Source of the DNA: an uncultured Caulobacteraceae bacterium
GTDB taxonomy: Bacteria; Pseudomonadota; Alphaproteobacteria; Caulobacterales; Caulobacteraceae
DNA length: 20,113 nucleotides
Assembly (NCBI GenBank): GCA_937910255.1
Contig: CALEOQ010000357.1
Span: 1-20,113 of the forward strand
Direction of reading: 5' to 3'
The position numbers and the translations under genes were made by a program. Below, one piece after another: positions 14,685 through 20,113 of this stretch. The notes beneath the pieces are model-generated. The model searched no databases and was not told the origin of the DNA. It was given only the letters and a program-made list of their open reading frames with translations. The first letter of the stretch is position 1. Each line of letters starts with the position of its first letter.

Positions 14685-14716
14685 AAGGCCCCGGTTCGAG
14701 AGAGCCGGGGCCTTTT
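14685..14716 (+). terminator. Intrinsic terminator after the haloperoxidase-type gene
   Basis: A 10-bp perfect stem, AAGGCCCCGG (14685-14694) with CCGGGGCCTT (14705-14714), has a 10-base loop and ends in TTTT (14713-14716). It lies 24 bases after the stop codon. The stem is nearly the same as that of the terminator at 13038. Confidence 0.85.
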
Positions 14717-14768
14717 CGGCCCTTGGGAGCCTAGCGACTCATCGCGCCTCCGCGTGAGGGTCCCTGAC

Positions 14769-15056
14769 CTAATCCGTCTCCCGACCGAAGGCCTTGCGCA
14801 GTTCGTCCTTGGCCGCCTCGAGGGTGTCGCGGCGTTCCTTCGACAGGTTGTCGCCGGCGCGGTTGATATAGAAGGTCAGCATGGACATGGCCGACTGGAA
14901 GGGCGTGCCCTTCTTGCGGTGGCTGCGCTCGGCCGAGCGCTTGAGCGAGGCGGCGATCTCGGCTGGATCGTCGCGGGTGAAGACATCGTCTTCCAGGTCC
15001 AGCGCGTCGCTGTGTTCGGTCACGTCCTGGGACCATTTGTCGGTGTCGCGGGTCAT
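14769..15056 (-). CDS. DUF3175 domain-containing protein
   Basis: This 95-residue acidic and basic, probably cytoplasmic protein matches DUF3175 almost throughout: KWSQDVTEHSDALDLEDDVF (7-26), DDPAEIAASLKRSAERSHRK and SAMSMLTFYINRAGDNLS, ending in KDELRKAFGR. The function is unknown; members are common in alpha- and betaproteobacteria. The start MTRDTDKWSQ is supported by AGGAGGAGA ending 5 bases upstream. The frame is open further upstream, but that part is Arg-rich and crosses the divergent promoter region. It diverges from the ArsR-type operon at 15164. Confidence 0.9.
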   Translation of the reverse strand: MTRDTDKWSQDVTEHSDALDLEDDVFTRDDPAEIAASLKRSAERSHRKKGTPFQSAMSMLTFYINRAGDNLSKERRDTLEAAKDELRKAFGRETD

Positions 15057-15116
15057 CGGATCTCCTCCTGACCGGAAGAACTCGCGCGTCCAACCTGCGG
15101 TTTCGGCTCGTCGGTT

Positions 15117-15128
15117 AAGCAGCTGCTT
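15117..15128. promoter_or_regulatory. 12-bp palindrome next to the ArsR-type promoter
   Basis: AAGCAGCTGCTT is a perfect palindrome, extended to an imperfect 16-mer at 15115-15130. Its right edge overlaps the first two bases of the TTGACT -35 element. It is a candidate operator for the ArsR-type repressor. Confidence 0.45.
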
Positions 15129-15154
15129 GACTCTTCCAGCGCCCCGGCTAAACA
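15127..15154 (+). promoter_or_regulatory. Promoter of the ArsR-SRPBCC-GST operon (leaderless)
   Basis: TTGACT (15127-15132), a 16-bp spacer and TAAACA (15149-15154) form a reasonable sigma-70-type promoter. Transcription should start near 15161-15164, which is at or within three bases of the ATG at 15164. There is no ribosome binding site before that ATG, so the mRNA is probably leaderless. Confidence 0.55.
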
Positions 15155-15161
15155 CTTAAGT
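15154..15161. promoter_or_regulatory. ACTTAAGT palindrome between -10 and start codon
   Basis: This perfect 8-bp palindrome overlaps the end of the -10 element and ends two bases before the ATG. The flanking AGTCAA (15159-15164) is also the inverse of the -35 TTGACT at 15127. Its position suits an autorepressor site. Confidence 0.4.
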
Positions 15162-15163
15162 CA

Positions 15164-15508
15164 ATGCTACAGCAACCCGAACCCCTCGACGTCGCCTTCC
15201 AGGCCCTGTCCGATCCGGGCCGCCGCGCCATGGTTGAGCAGCTGAGTCTTGGGCCGGCCTCGGTCAGCGATCTGGCCCGCCCCCTGCCCATGACGCTCTC
15301 GGCCGTGGTCCAGCACCTGAAGGTCCTCGAAGAGGCGGGGCTGGTGAAGAGCCAGAAGGTGGGGCGCGTGCGCACCTGCAGCCTGGAGATCGGGGCCATC
15401 GCCCAGATCGAAATCTGGATCGCCGAGCGCCGACGGTTCTGGATGCAGCAATACGACCAGTTGGAGGCCTATCTGGCCCAGACCGCCCCGCAGGAGCCGG
15501 ACCAATGA
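15164..15508 (+). CDS. ArsR-family (SRPBCC-linked) transcriptional regulator
   Basis: This 114-residue winged-helix protein starts LDVAFQALSDPGRRAMVEQL (8-27), the usual entry of the ArsR/SmtB fold. The recognition helix is in MTLSAVVQHLKVLEEAGLV (43-61) and the wing in KSQKVGRVRTCSLE. It has a single cysteine (C72) and no CxC metal site, so it is not an arsenic or heavy-metal sensor of the classical kind. It belongs to the subgroup whose genes sit before an AHSA1/SRPBCC gene. The ATG has no RBS and lies right after the promoter. It probably represses its own operon. Its stop overlaps the next start (ATGA at 15505-15508). Confidence 0.9.
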   Translation: MLQQPEPLDVAFQALSDPGRRAMVEQLSLGPASVSDLARPLPMTLSAVVQHLKVLEEAGLVKSQKVGRVRTCSLEIGAIAQIEIWIAERRRFWMQQYDQLEAYLAQTAPQEPDQ

Positions 15509-15978
15509 CGCTGATCAACGCCACCTTCACCATCGAGCGGGTGCTGGCCGCCACGCCAGCCCGGGTGTTCGCCGCCTATTCGAGCCTGGAGGCCAAGATG
15601 GCCTGGTTCAAGGCGCCGGCCGATATCGAGACCCTGGACCGCGACTTCGACTTCCGCGTCGGCGGCAAGGAGCGGTTCCACGCCCGCTGGCCGGACGGCA
15701 GGGTCACCGACTTCCAGGCCACCTATCACGACATCGTCGAGAACCAGCGGATCGTGCTGGTCTACGACATGTTCCACAACGACGAGAAGCTGTCGGTGTC
15801 GCTCCAGACCCTGGAGTTCCGCGCGCAGGGCGACAAGACCCGGCTGATCCACACCGAGCAGGGCTCCTATTTCACCGGCGGGGTGGAGGCGGTTCGCGGC
15901 CGAGAGCACGGCACGACCTGGCATGTCGACAACCTGGTCGCCCTGATGGAGGGGCGGGAAGCCCGAGCCTTCGCATGA
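15505..15978 (+). CDS. SRPBCC (AHSA1-like) domain protein
   Basis: This 157-residue protein has the START/Bet v1-like fold that binds hydrophobic ligands in a deep cavity. The family pattern is clear: FTIERVLAATPARVFAAYSS (8-27), MAWFKAPAD, FDFRVGGKERFHARWPDG (48-65) and YHDIVENQRIVLVYDMF (74-90). Next comes TRLIHTEQGSYF, and the C-terminal helix includes GREHGTTWHVDNLVALM. Homologues paired with ArsR regulators are common, but their ligand is seldom known. The gene overlaps its neighbours by four bases on both sides, so the three proteins are surely made together. Confidence 0.9.
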   Translation: MTLINATFTIERVLAATPARVFAAYSSLEAKMAWFKAPADIETLDRDFDFRVGGKERFHARWPDGRVTDFQATYHDIVENQRIVLVYDMFHNDEKLSVSLQTLEFRAQGDKTRLIHTEQGSYFTGGVEAVRGREHGTTWHVDNLVALMEGREARAFA

Positions 15979-16628
15979 CCCTGGAATTTTTCGCCCACCC
16001 CTTCTCGTCCTACTGCCAGAAGGCGCTGATCGCCTTCTATGAGAACGACGTCCCCTTCACGTACCGGATGCTGGAGGATCCCGGCGTCGGCGACGAGTTC
16101 GCCGCCCTCTGGCCGATGAGGCGCTTCCCGATCCTAAGGGACGATGGCCGCGTGGTGCTCGAGGCCTCGGTCATCATCGAATATCTGCAGGTCCATCATC
16201 CGGGGCCGGTGAAGCTGATCCCGGAGGATCCCGACCTGGCGATGGAGGCGCGCATGCTGGACCGCGTCTTCGACAACTACGTCATGACGCCCCAGGGCAA
16301 GTTCGTCTACGACTCCCTGCGCCCCGCCGACCATCGCGATCCCCTGGGTGTGGATGAGGCGCGCCAGATGCTGGAGACCAGCTATGCCTGGCTGGACCGG
16401 CGGATGCAGGATCGCACCTGGGCCGTGGGCGAGACCTTCACCCTGGCCGACTGCGCCGCGGCCCCGTCGCTCTTCTATGCCGACTGGACCTATCCGATCC
16501 CGGAGGCCTGCGCCGCGCTCAAGGCCTATCGCCAGCGGCTGCTGGAGCGGCCCTCCTTCGCCCGGGCGGTGAACGAGGCCCGGCCTTTCCGCCACTATTT
16601 CCCGCTGGGGGCGCCGGACCGGGACTAG
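15975..16628 (+). CDS. Glutathione S-transferase family protein
   Basis: This 217-residue protein has an N-terminal thioredoxin-like domain, LEFFAHPFSSYCQKALIAFY (3-22), with the cis-proline in RRFPIL (P52) and the glutathione-contact segment VLEASVIIEYL (61-71). A helical C-terminal domain contains TFTLADCAAAPSLFYAD, the usual N-capping box. SSYC near residues 11-14 occupies the catalytic position. Its place as the last gene of the ArsR-SRPBCC operon suggests a role in detoxifying or remodelling the same unknown hydrophobic compound; that is inference. It overlaps the SRPBCC gene by four bases. Confidence 0.92.
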   Translation: MTLEFFAHPFSSYCQKALIAFYENDVPFTYRMLEDPGVGDEFAALWPMRRFPILRDDGRVVLEASVIIEYLQVHHPGPVKLIPEDPDLAMEARMLDRVFDNYVMTPQGKFVYDSLRPADHRDPLGVDEARQMLETSYAWLDRRMQDRTWAVGETFTLADCAAAPSLFYADWTYPIPEACAALKAYRQRLLERPSFARAVNEARPFRHYFPLGAPDRD

Positions 16629-16688
16629 GCGCGACCGTGGCGCCGATCTTGCTTAACGGCAGGCGAGATCGAGCAACGGAGCCGAACC

Positions 16689-17048
16689 ATGGTCGCCAGC
16701 ATCGGCGCATCCAACCCCTTCGCCGCCATGGCCGCCGCCGCCAACAGGCCGACCTCGAAAGAGGTCACGCTGGAGTCCACGACGACCACGAGCCCGCGCG
16801 ACGAGATCCAGCAGGCCGGCGGATTCTACGAGTGGCAGAAGAAGGTCAAGCGCGAGAAGCTCGAGGCGATGATCCGCGAGCAGGTGGAGACCGAGTTCGC
16901 CGCCCAGGGCGGCGGCGATCCGCAGGCGCTGAAGTCCGCCATCGCCGAAGAGATCGCCAAACGCCTGCGCGAAGCCATCGAGCAGGAAGCCAAGGCCGAC
17001 GCTCAGTCCGGCGAGGCCAAGGGCGCCATCATCGATATCGCGGTTTAA
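16689..17048 (+). CDS. Hypothetical helical protein, 119 residues
   Basis: I do not recognise this protein. It starts with an Ala/Ser/Thr-rich segment (MVASIGASNPFAAMAAAANR, then TSKEVTLESTTTT) and continues with a highly charged helical stretch from DEIQQAGGFYEWQKKVKREK through LEAMIREQVETEF to EEIAKRLREAIEQEAKADA, ending in AIIDIAV. There is no signal peptide, membrane helix or cysteine. The charged part could form a coiled coil or a small helical bundle. GGAG lies 8 bases before the ATG. It follows the GST gene by 60 bases and could be read through from it. Composition is like that of the neighbouring native genes. Confidence 0.7.
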   Translation: MVASIGASNPFAAMAAAANRPTSKEVTLESTTTTSPRDEIQQAGGFYEWQKKVKREKLEAMIREQVETEFAAQGGGDPQALKSAIAEEIAKRLREAIEQEAKADAQSGEAKGAIIDIAV

Positions 17049-17092
17049 CGCTGACAGATAGATTTGTCGCAATGCGCCCCTAGGTAGCTGGC

Positions 17093-18076
17093 ATGTTCGC
17101 GAGCCTCCCAGAAATGATGCCAGCCGCGGGGGTTGTTGGCCTTTCGGTTGCTGTAGCCGGCTGCGGAGTCGTCACCGGGGAGACAGCGTTGGGCTGGGCG
17201 AATGGGGCGCAAAAGATTCCCGCGACAGCAGCAACCGTGTTCGAGGCGGCATCACTCGGGAAGCCGGTGTTTGCATGCATAGTTGTCCGACTCGTACAGG
17301 CGGGCATGTTTGGGTTGGACGATGAGTTGCGTGCGCTAGCGCCCCTCGGGGACGAGGCCGGGAGCCTTCCCGGCCTGACTGTGCGGCACGTTCTTTCCCA
17401 CACCAGCGGCTTGCCGAACTGGCGGGGCCCTGAGAGGCCGTTTTGCCTGTACGTCGCGCCCGGGGCGCGGTTCAGCTATTCGGGCGAGGCCTATGCCTTG
17501 CTGCAACGGGTCGTCGAGCAAGTGAGTGGTGAGACACTTGAGACTTTGGCGGAACGGCTAGTGTTCGGGCCGTTGGGCATGGTGAACTCAACCTTCGACG
17601 GTGCTACAGCGCTGAGACAGACACTGGCGGTCCCGCATGACGGCTCCGGGAACTCCCTAGCCAAAAAACTGGGACGGCCGAACGCCGCCTCATCTCTGCA
17701 CACGACCGCTGCCGACTATGCGCGCTTCGTCGTGGCTGTGTTGGATGATCGCATGAGCCTGTCGAGTACAGGGTGGCTGGCTCCGCAGATGGCGGTTCCC
17801 GCGCGATTCTTCGAGGCGCTCGATCCAGCGGGCAAGCCCAGTGTAGATTCCGCAGTCGCCTGGGGGTTGGGATGGGGGTTGGAGACAGACGGAGCGGCTC
17901 TCTTCCACTGGGGCTCCAATCCGGGGTTCAAATCGTTCGTATTCGGATCGCGGCGTGATGGGCGGGCGCTCGTGACCCTCAGCACGGGAACGGCTGAACT
18001 CGGACTAGGAGCCGAGATGACGAAGTTCATGTTTGGAGGGTCGAGACCCTGTCTGGACTGGTTCGAACGTGGGTGA
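17093..18076 (+). CDS. Serine hydrolase of the class C beta-lactamase family
   Basis: This 327-residue protein has the penicillin-binding-protein/beta-lactamase fold. The catalytic SxxK is SLGK at 54-57 (FEAASLGKPVF), the second motif is YSG at 129-131 (RFSYSGEAY) and the third is HWG at 272-274 (FHWGSNPGF), all in expected order. LTVRHVLSHTSGLPNW (95-110) is a family hallmark. There is no signal peptide: the domain begins at residue 10 (PAAGVVGLSVAVAG), so the protein may be cytoplasmic. The activity could be esterase, peptidase or transacylase; true beta-lactamase action is unlikely with YSG in place of YxN. The ATG lacks an RBS. Codon use is less GC-biased than in neighbouring genes (e.g. 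GTT, GTA and TTG codons are frequent). Confidence 0.88.
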   Translation: MFASLPEMMPAAGVVGLSVAVAGCGVVTGETALGWANGAQKIPATAATVFEAASLGKPVFACIVVRLVQAGMFGLDDELRALAPLGDEAGSLPGLTVRHVLSHTSGLPNWRGPERPFCLYVAPGARFSYSGEAYALLQRVVEQVSGETLETLAERLVFGPLGMVNSTFDGATALRQTLAVPHDGSGNSLAKKLGRPNAASSLHTTAADYARFVVAVLDDRMSLSSTGWLAPQMAVPARFFEALDPAGKPSVDSAVAWGLGWGLETDGAALFHWGSNPGFKSFVFGSRRDGRALVTLSTGTAELGLGAEMTKFMFGGSRPCLDWFERG

Positions 18077-18168
18077 GGTGGACACCCAACCCGGTGTGCA
18101 CGGGCCCTCGCGACAAGCGCGTGGGTGACCGGGGACGAGTTCAGGCCTCGCCCCTGGAGGCCCGCCCC

Positions 18169-19062
18169 TCAGCCGATCTTCACGCCCGGCGGCGGGACGG
18201 AGTCCTCCGGCACGAAGAAGTCGGGCATCAGGGGCGCGGTGGGATCGACGCGGTACTTGTCGAAGTCCCGTTCGCCCTCGCCATAGAGGAAGGTGTCGTC
18301 GATCAGGAAGTTGCCGCTGAAGTCCCGCGCGGGCTTGTTGAAGATGGCGTAGGCCGCATCAGCCATGATGTCGGTGGTGCGGCAGCTCTTCATGCCTTCT
18401 TCGCCGGCCAGGGCGAACTGGATGGCGGCGGTGGCGATGCCGGTCCGGGGCCACAGGGCATTGAAGGCGATCCCATCCTCGCGGAATTCCTCGGCCATGC
18501 CCAGCACGCACATGCTCATGCCGAACTTGGCCATGGTGTAGGCCACATGGCCTTTGAACCAGCGCGGGTTCATGTCCAGCGGCGGCGACAGCATCAGGAC
18601 GTGGGGATTGGCGCTGCGCTTGAGGTGCGGAATGCAGGCCTTGGACGTCAGATAGGTCCCGCGCGCATTGACCTGGTTCATCAGGTCGTAGCGCTTCATC
18701 TCGGTCTGCAGGGTGCCGGTCAGCTGGATGGCCGAGGCGTTGTTCACGCAGATGTCGATGCCGCCGAACTTGGCCGCCGCCTGCTCGACGGCCTCCATCA
18801 CATTGGCCTCGTCGCGGACGTCGACGATCAGCGGCAGGGCCTTGCCGCCGGCCTTCTCGATCTCCTCGGCGGCCGAATAGATGGTGCCGGGCAGGTGCTT
18901 GTGAGCCTCGGCGGTCTTGGCGGCGATGGCCACATTGGCGCCGTCGCGGGCGGCCCGCCGCGCGATGGCCAGGCCGATGCCGCGGCTGGCCCCCGTGACG
19001 AACAGGGGCTTTCCTTGCCGGCCCCTAGCGTCGCCCCCCCGGTTTCTTCCCCCCGGACCCAC
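18169..19062 (-). CDS. HSDL2-like short-chain dehydrogenase with altered N-terminus
   Basis: This SDR resembles the dehydrogenase domain of hydroxysteroid dehydrogenase-like 2. It has TGASRGIG (23-30), NNAS (107-110) and the catalytic set S159, Y175, K179 in LMLSPPLDMNPRWFKG and AYTMAKFGMSM. RAARDGANVAIAAKTAEAH is also typical. The C-terminus is complete (PPPGVKIG). The start is odd: relatives begin only a few residues before GKxLFVTGASRG, whereas here the frame runs through DARGRQGKPL to a GTG at 19062 with a GGAGG before it, and no ATG is near the expected place. The native start was probably lost at a rearrangement near 19010-19030. Whether the gene is expressed is uncertain. Confidence 0.8.
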   Translation of the reverse strand: MGPGGRNRGGDARGRQGKPLFVTGASRGIGLAIARRAARDGANVAIAAKTAEAHKHLPGTIYSAAEEIEKAGGKALPLIVDVRDEANVMEAVEQAAAKFGGIDICVNNASAIQLTGTLQTEMKRYDLMNQVNARGTYLTSKACIPHLKRSANPHVLMLSPPLDMNPRWFKGHVAYTMAKFGMSMCVLGMAEEFREDGIAFNALWPRTGIATAAIQFALAGEEGMKSCRTTDIMADAAYAIFNKPARDFSGNFLIDDTFLYGEGERDFDKYRVDPTAPLMPDFFVPEDSVPPPGVKIG

Positions 19063-19139
19063 AGCCCCTCCGCCGCTTCCGGCTCCCGGGCCTCGTCCCT
19101 CACCCCCCGCCCGCCCCCCGGCGGCGGAGCCCGGGAATC
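19063..19139. repeat. C/G-rich junction segment with inverted repeat
   Basis: This short C-rich stretch lies between the SDR and the broken permease. It contains the inverted repeat TCCCGGGC (19084-19091) and GCCCGGGA (19129-19136), with CCCTCACCCCCCGCCC between the arms. The pattern is like the dispersed palindromic intergenic repeats (REP-like) of many proteobacteria. Copies elsewhere in the genome would be needed to confirm that. Confidence 0.45.
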
Positions 19140-19857
19140 GCTCTTGGTACGTTCCATCGTTCCACTCGCCTTGGCCTATATCCTGATGATGAGCCTCATG
19201 CTCTCAGGTAGCTGGATGTTGCAGGGAAGCGTCGAGGAACGATCAAACAAGCTCTTGGAATCTTTGCTGGCTTGTATCCGACCGGAAGAACTCAGGTACG
19301 GAAAGCTTCTTGGTGGGCTGAGTGTCGGTCTGCTCATGCTGCTGGTCTGGGCCGGATGCGCAGCTGTGGCCGCTTATGCCACTCAGGGGGTGATTGCCGA
19401 TCTGATCCGCCCCGCGCTCGAGCCAATCGCATCTCCCGGCATCATTTTGGCGATCGTCTATTTCTTTATCGCCGGTTACATTGGCATTTCGGTCATTTTC
19501 GTTGCCATCGGAGCGATGGTGGATTCGATGAGCGAAGCACAGGGCTATCTCATGCCCGTCCTGCTCGCCATTCTTTTGCCCATCACATTCCTGCTGCAGG
19601 CCATTATCGCCGGGCAGGATGGGCTTCTAGTCCAGATTCTCACCTGGGTCCCGTTGTGGACGCCGTTTGCCATTCTCGCCCGCCTCGGCATGGGGGTCGA
19701 GACATGGGTTCTGCTGGGAAGCGGGTTATTGCTCGCCATCTCGATTGTGATCGAGCTCGTTTTCTTGGGGCGGCTGTTCCGGGCGAGCCTCCTTGCGACC
19801 GGGCAGAAGCCGACATTGAAGCGTATCCTGGAGCGGTTCACTGCGAAACCGGAATGA
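19140..19857 (+). pseudogene. ABC-2 type transporter permease, N-terminal half missing
   Basis: The frame encodes the C-terminal half of an ABC-2/NatB-like permease. It opens in mid-protein with SLLVRSIVPLALAYILMMSL, then GSVEERSNKLLESLLACIRP (the EExSNxxxExLLxxxxP motif that precedes the last helices) and EELRYGKLLGGL. Four or five membrane helices follow before the basic tail ATGQKPTLKRILERFTAKPE. Relatives are near 400 residues with an N-terminal helix and a large periplasmic domain, both absent here. An ATG at 19186 could give a 223-residue product. No ATPase gene is adjacent. GC content is much lower than elsewhere (24 of 60 bases are G/C at 19441-19500, against 42 of 60 at 14221-14280). 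Confidence 0.75.
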
Positions 19858-19942
19858 GAAGCATGCCATTAGGCGAATCGATCTAAACTGCTGCGTTGGA
19901 GCGTGCCAGGACCGTTCATCAGGCAAGAAGCTGGTGAATATC

Positions 19943-19990
19943 ATGTCAGGTCCTCTTGCACGGGCTCCAGCTCCACTGAGGATACTATGA
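19943..19990 (+). CDS. Possible 15-codon upstream frame coupled to the next gene
   Basis: MSGPLARAPAPLRIL ends in a TGA that overlaps the ATG of the next gene (ATGA at 19987-19990). Such an arrangement can couple translation. There is only a weak purine stretch before its ATG, and a frame of this length can arise by chance. I give it low weight. Confidence 0.2.
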   Translation: MSGPLARAPAPLRIL

Positions 19991-20113
19991 GAAAACTACG
20001 CGCAATCGTACTGATGACCGGACTTTCAGCTCTGATGGTTGCGCCAGCCGGCGCTTTCACGGATCCAACCAATTCGGACATCGCTCCTTACACTGCACTT
20101 TCGGGTGCCCCTA
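19987..20113 (+). CDS. Secreted protein, C-terminus cut by window edge
   Basis: Only 42 residues are visible. They begin MRKLRAIVLMTGLSALMVAP with AGAF as the probable cleavage site, a standard Sec signal peptide, followed by TDPTNSDIAPYTALSGAP. TGAGGA stands 6 bases before the ATG and supports the start. The mature part is too short to identify a family. It lies 129 bases after the broken permease on the same strand and shares its lower GC content. Confidence 0.75.
   Translation, partial: MRKLRAIVLMTGLSALMVAPAGAFTDPTNSDIAPYTALSGAP

Noticed and set aside
18073..19139. Plus-strand frame running from the serine hydrolase end into the permease remnant
   Set aside because: It is antisense to the SDR, whose catalytic residues are intact. 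Only the part after about 19140 has permease character.
1..20113. CRISPR arrays, tRNA or rRNA genes, prophage or transposase genes
   Set aside because: I saw no spaced direct repeats, no tRNA or rRNA-like segment and no transposase, integrase or phage protein motifs on either strand.

Overview
The window is high-GC chromosomal DNA of an alphaproteobacterium. I favour Caulobacterales (Caulobacter/Phenylobacterium-like). The evidence is a petABC-type bc1 operon with a TAT-type Rieske protein, a DUF1285 - CoA pyrophosphatase - DUF6111 - CCA-transferase cluster, DUF3175, an HSDL2-like dehydrogenase and very GC-rich codon use. The genus is inference; there is no rRNA, tRNA or other marker here to fix it.

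Layout. 1-384 (-): 3' truncated apt. 502-1290 (+): secreted retropepsin-like protein. 1290-4074 (-): cytochrome bc1 operon petA-petB-petC ending in an intrinsic terminator. 4314-5668 (+): trmL overlapping hemF. 5722-6327 (+): a DUF1131-like lipoprotein, whose stop codon interlocks with that of a 45-codon secreted peptide gene on the other strand (6324-6461). 6498-9958 (-): a tightly packed cluster read as DUF1285, NUDIX CoA pyrophosphatase, DUF6111 membrane protein, CCA-adding/poly(A) polymerase family enzyme, and a class I glutamine amidotransferase. 9990-10526 (-): a GNAT acetyltransferase. 10768-13004 (+): MFS exporter, then a short-chain dehydrogenase with its own terminator. 13125-14661: an OhrR-like MarR regulator diverging from a TAT-exported haloperoxidase-type hydrolase, with palindromic operator candidates between them. 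14769-15056 (-): DUF3175. 15164-16628 (+): ArsR-type regulator - SRPBCC protein - GST-like protein, joined by ATGA overlaps and probably starting from a leaderless mRNA. 16689-17048 (+): unrecognised helical protein. 17093-18076 (+): serine beta-lactamase-like hydrolase with less typical codon use. 18169-19062 (-): HSDL2-like SDR.

The right end changes character. Near 19010-19150 the 5' end of the SDR gene stops matching its family, a C/G-rich inverted-repeat segment follows, and the sequence then drops into the middle of a lower-GC ABC-2 permease that lacks its N-terminal half (to 19857). A lower-GC secreted protein follows and runs off the edge. This is a rearrangement breakpoint, an island edge or an assembly chimera.

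Most of the window is ordinary housekeeping sequence: respiration, heme synthesis, tRNA maturation, coenzyme A clean-up. The parts that merit attention are the redox-type regulator/hydrolase module, the leaderless ArsR operon, the small secreted peptide, the retropepsin with a lost second aspartate, and the right-hand breakpoint. I did not find a clear new multi-gene system such as a defence island, CRISPR array or phage.
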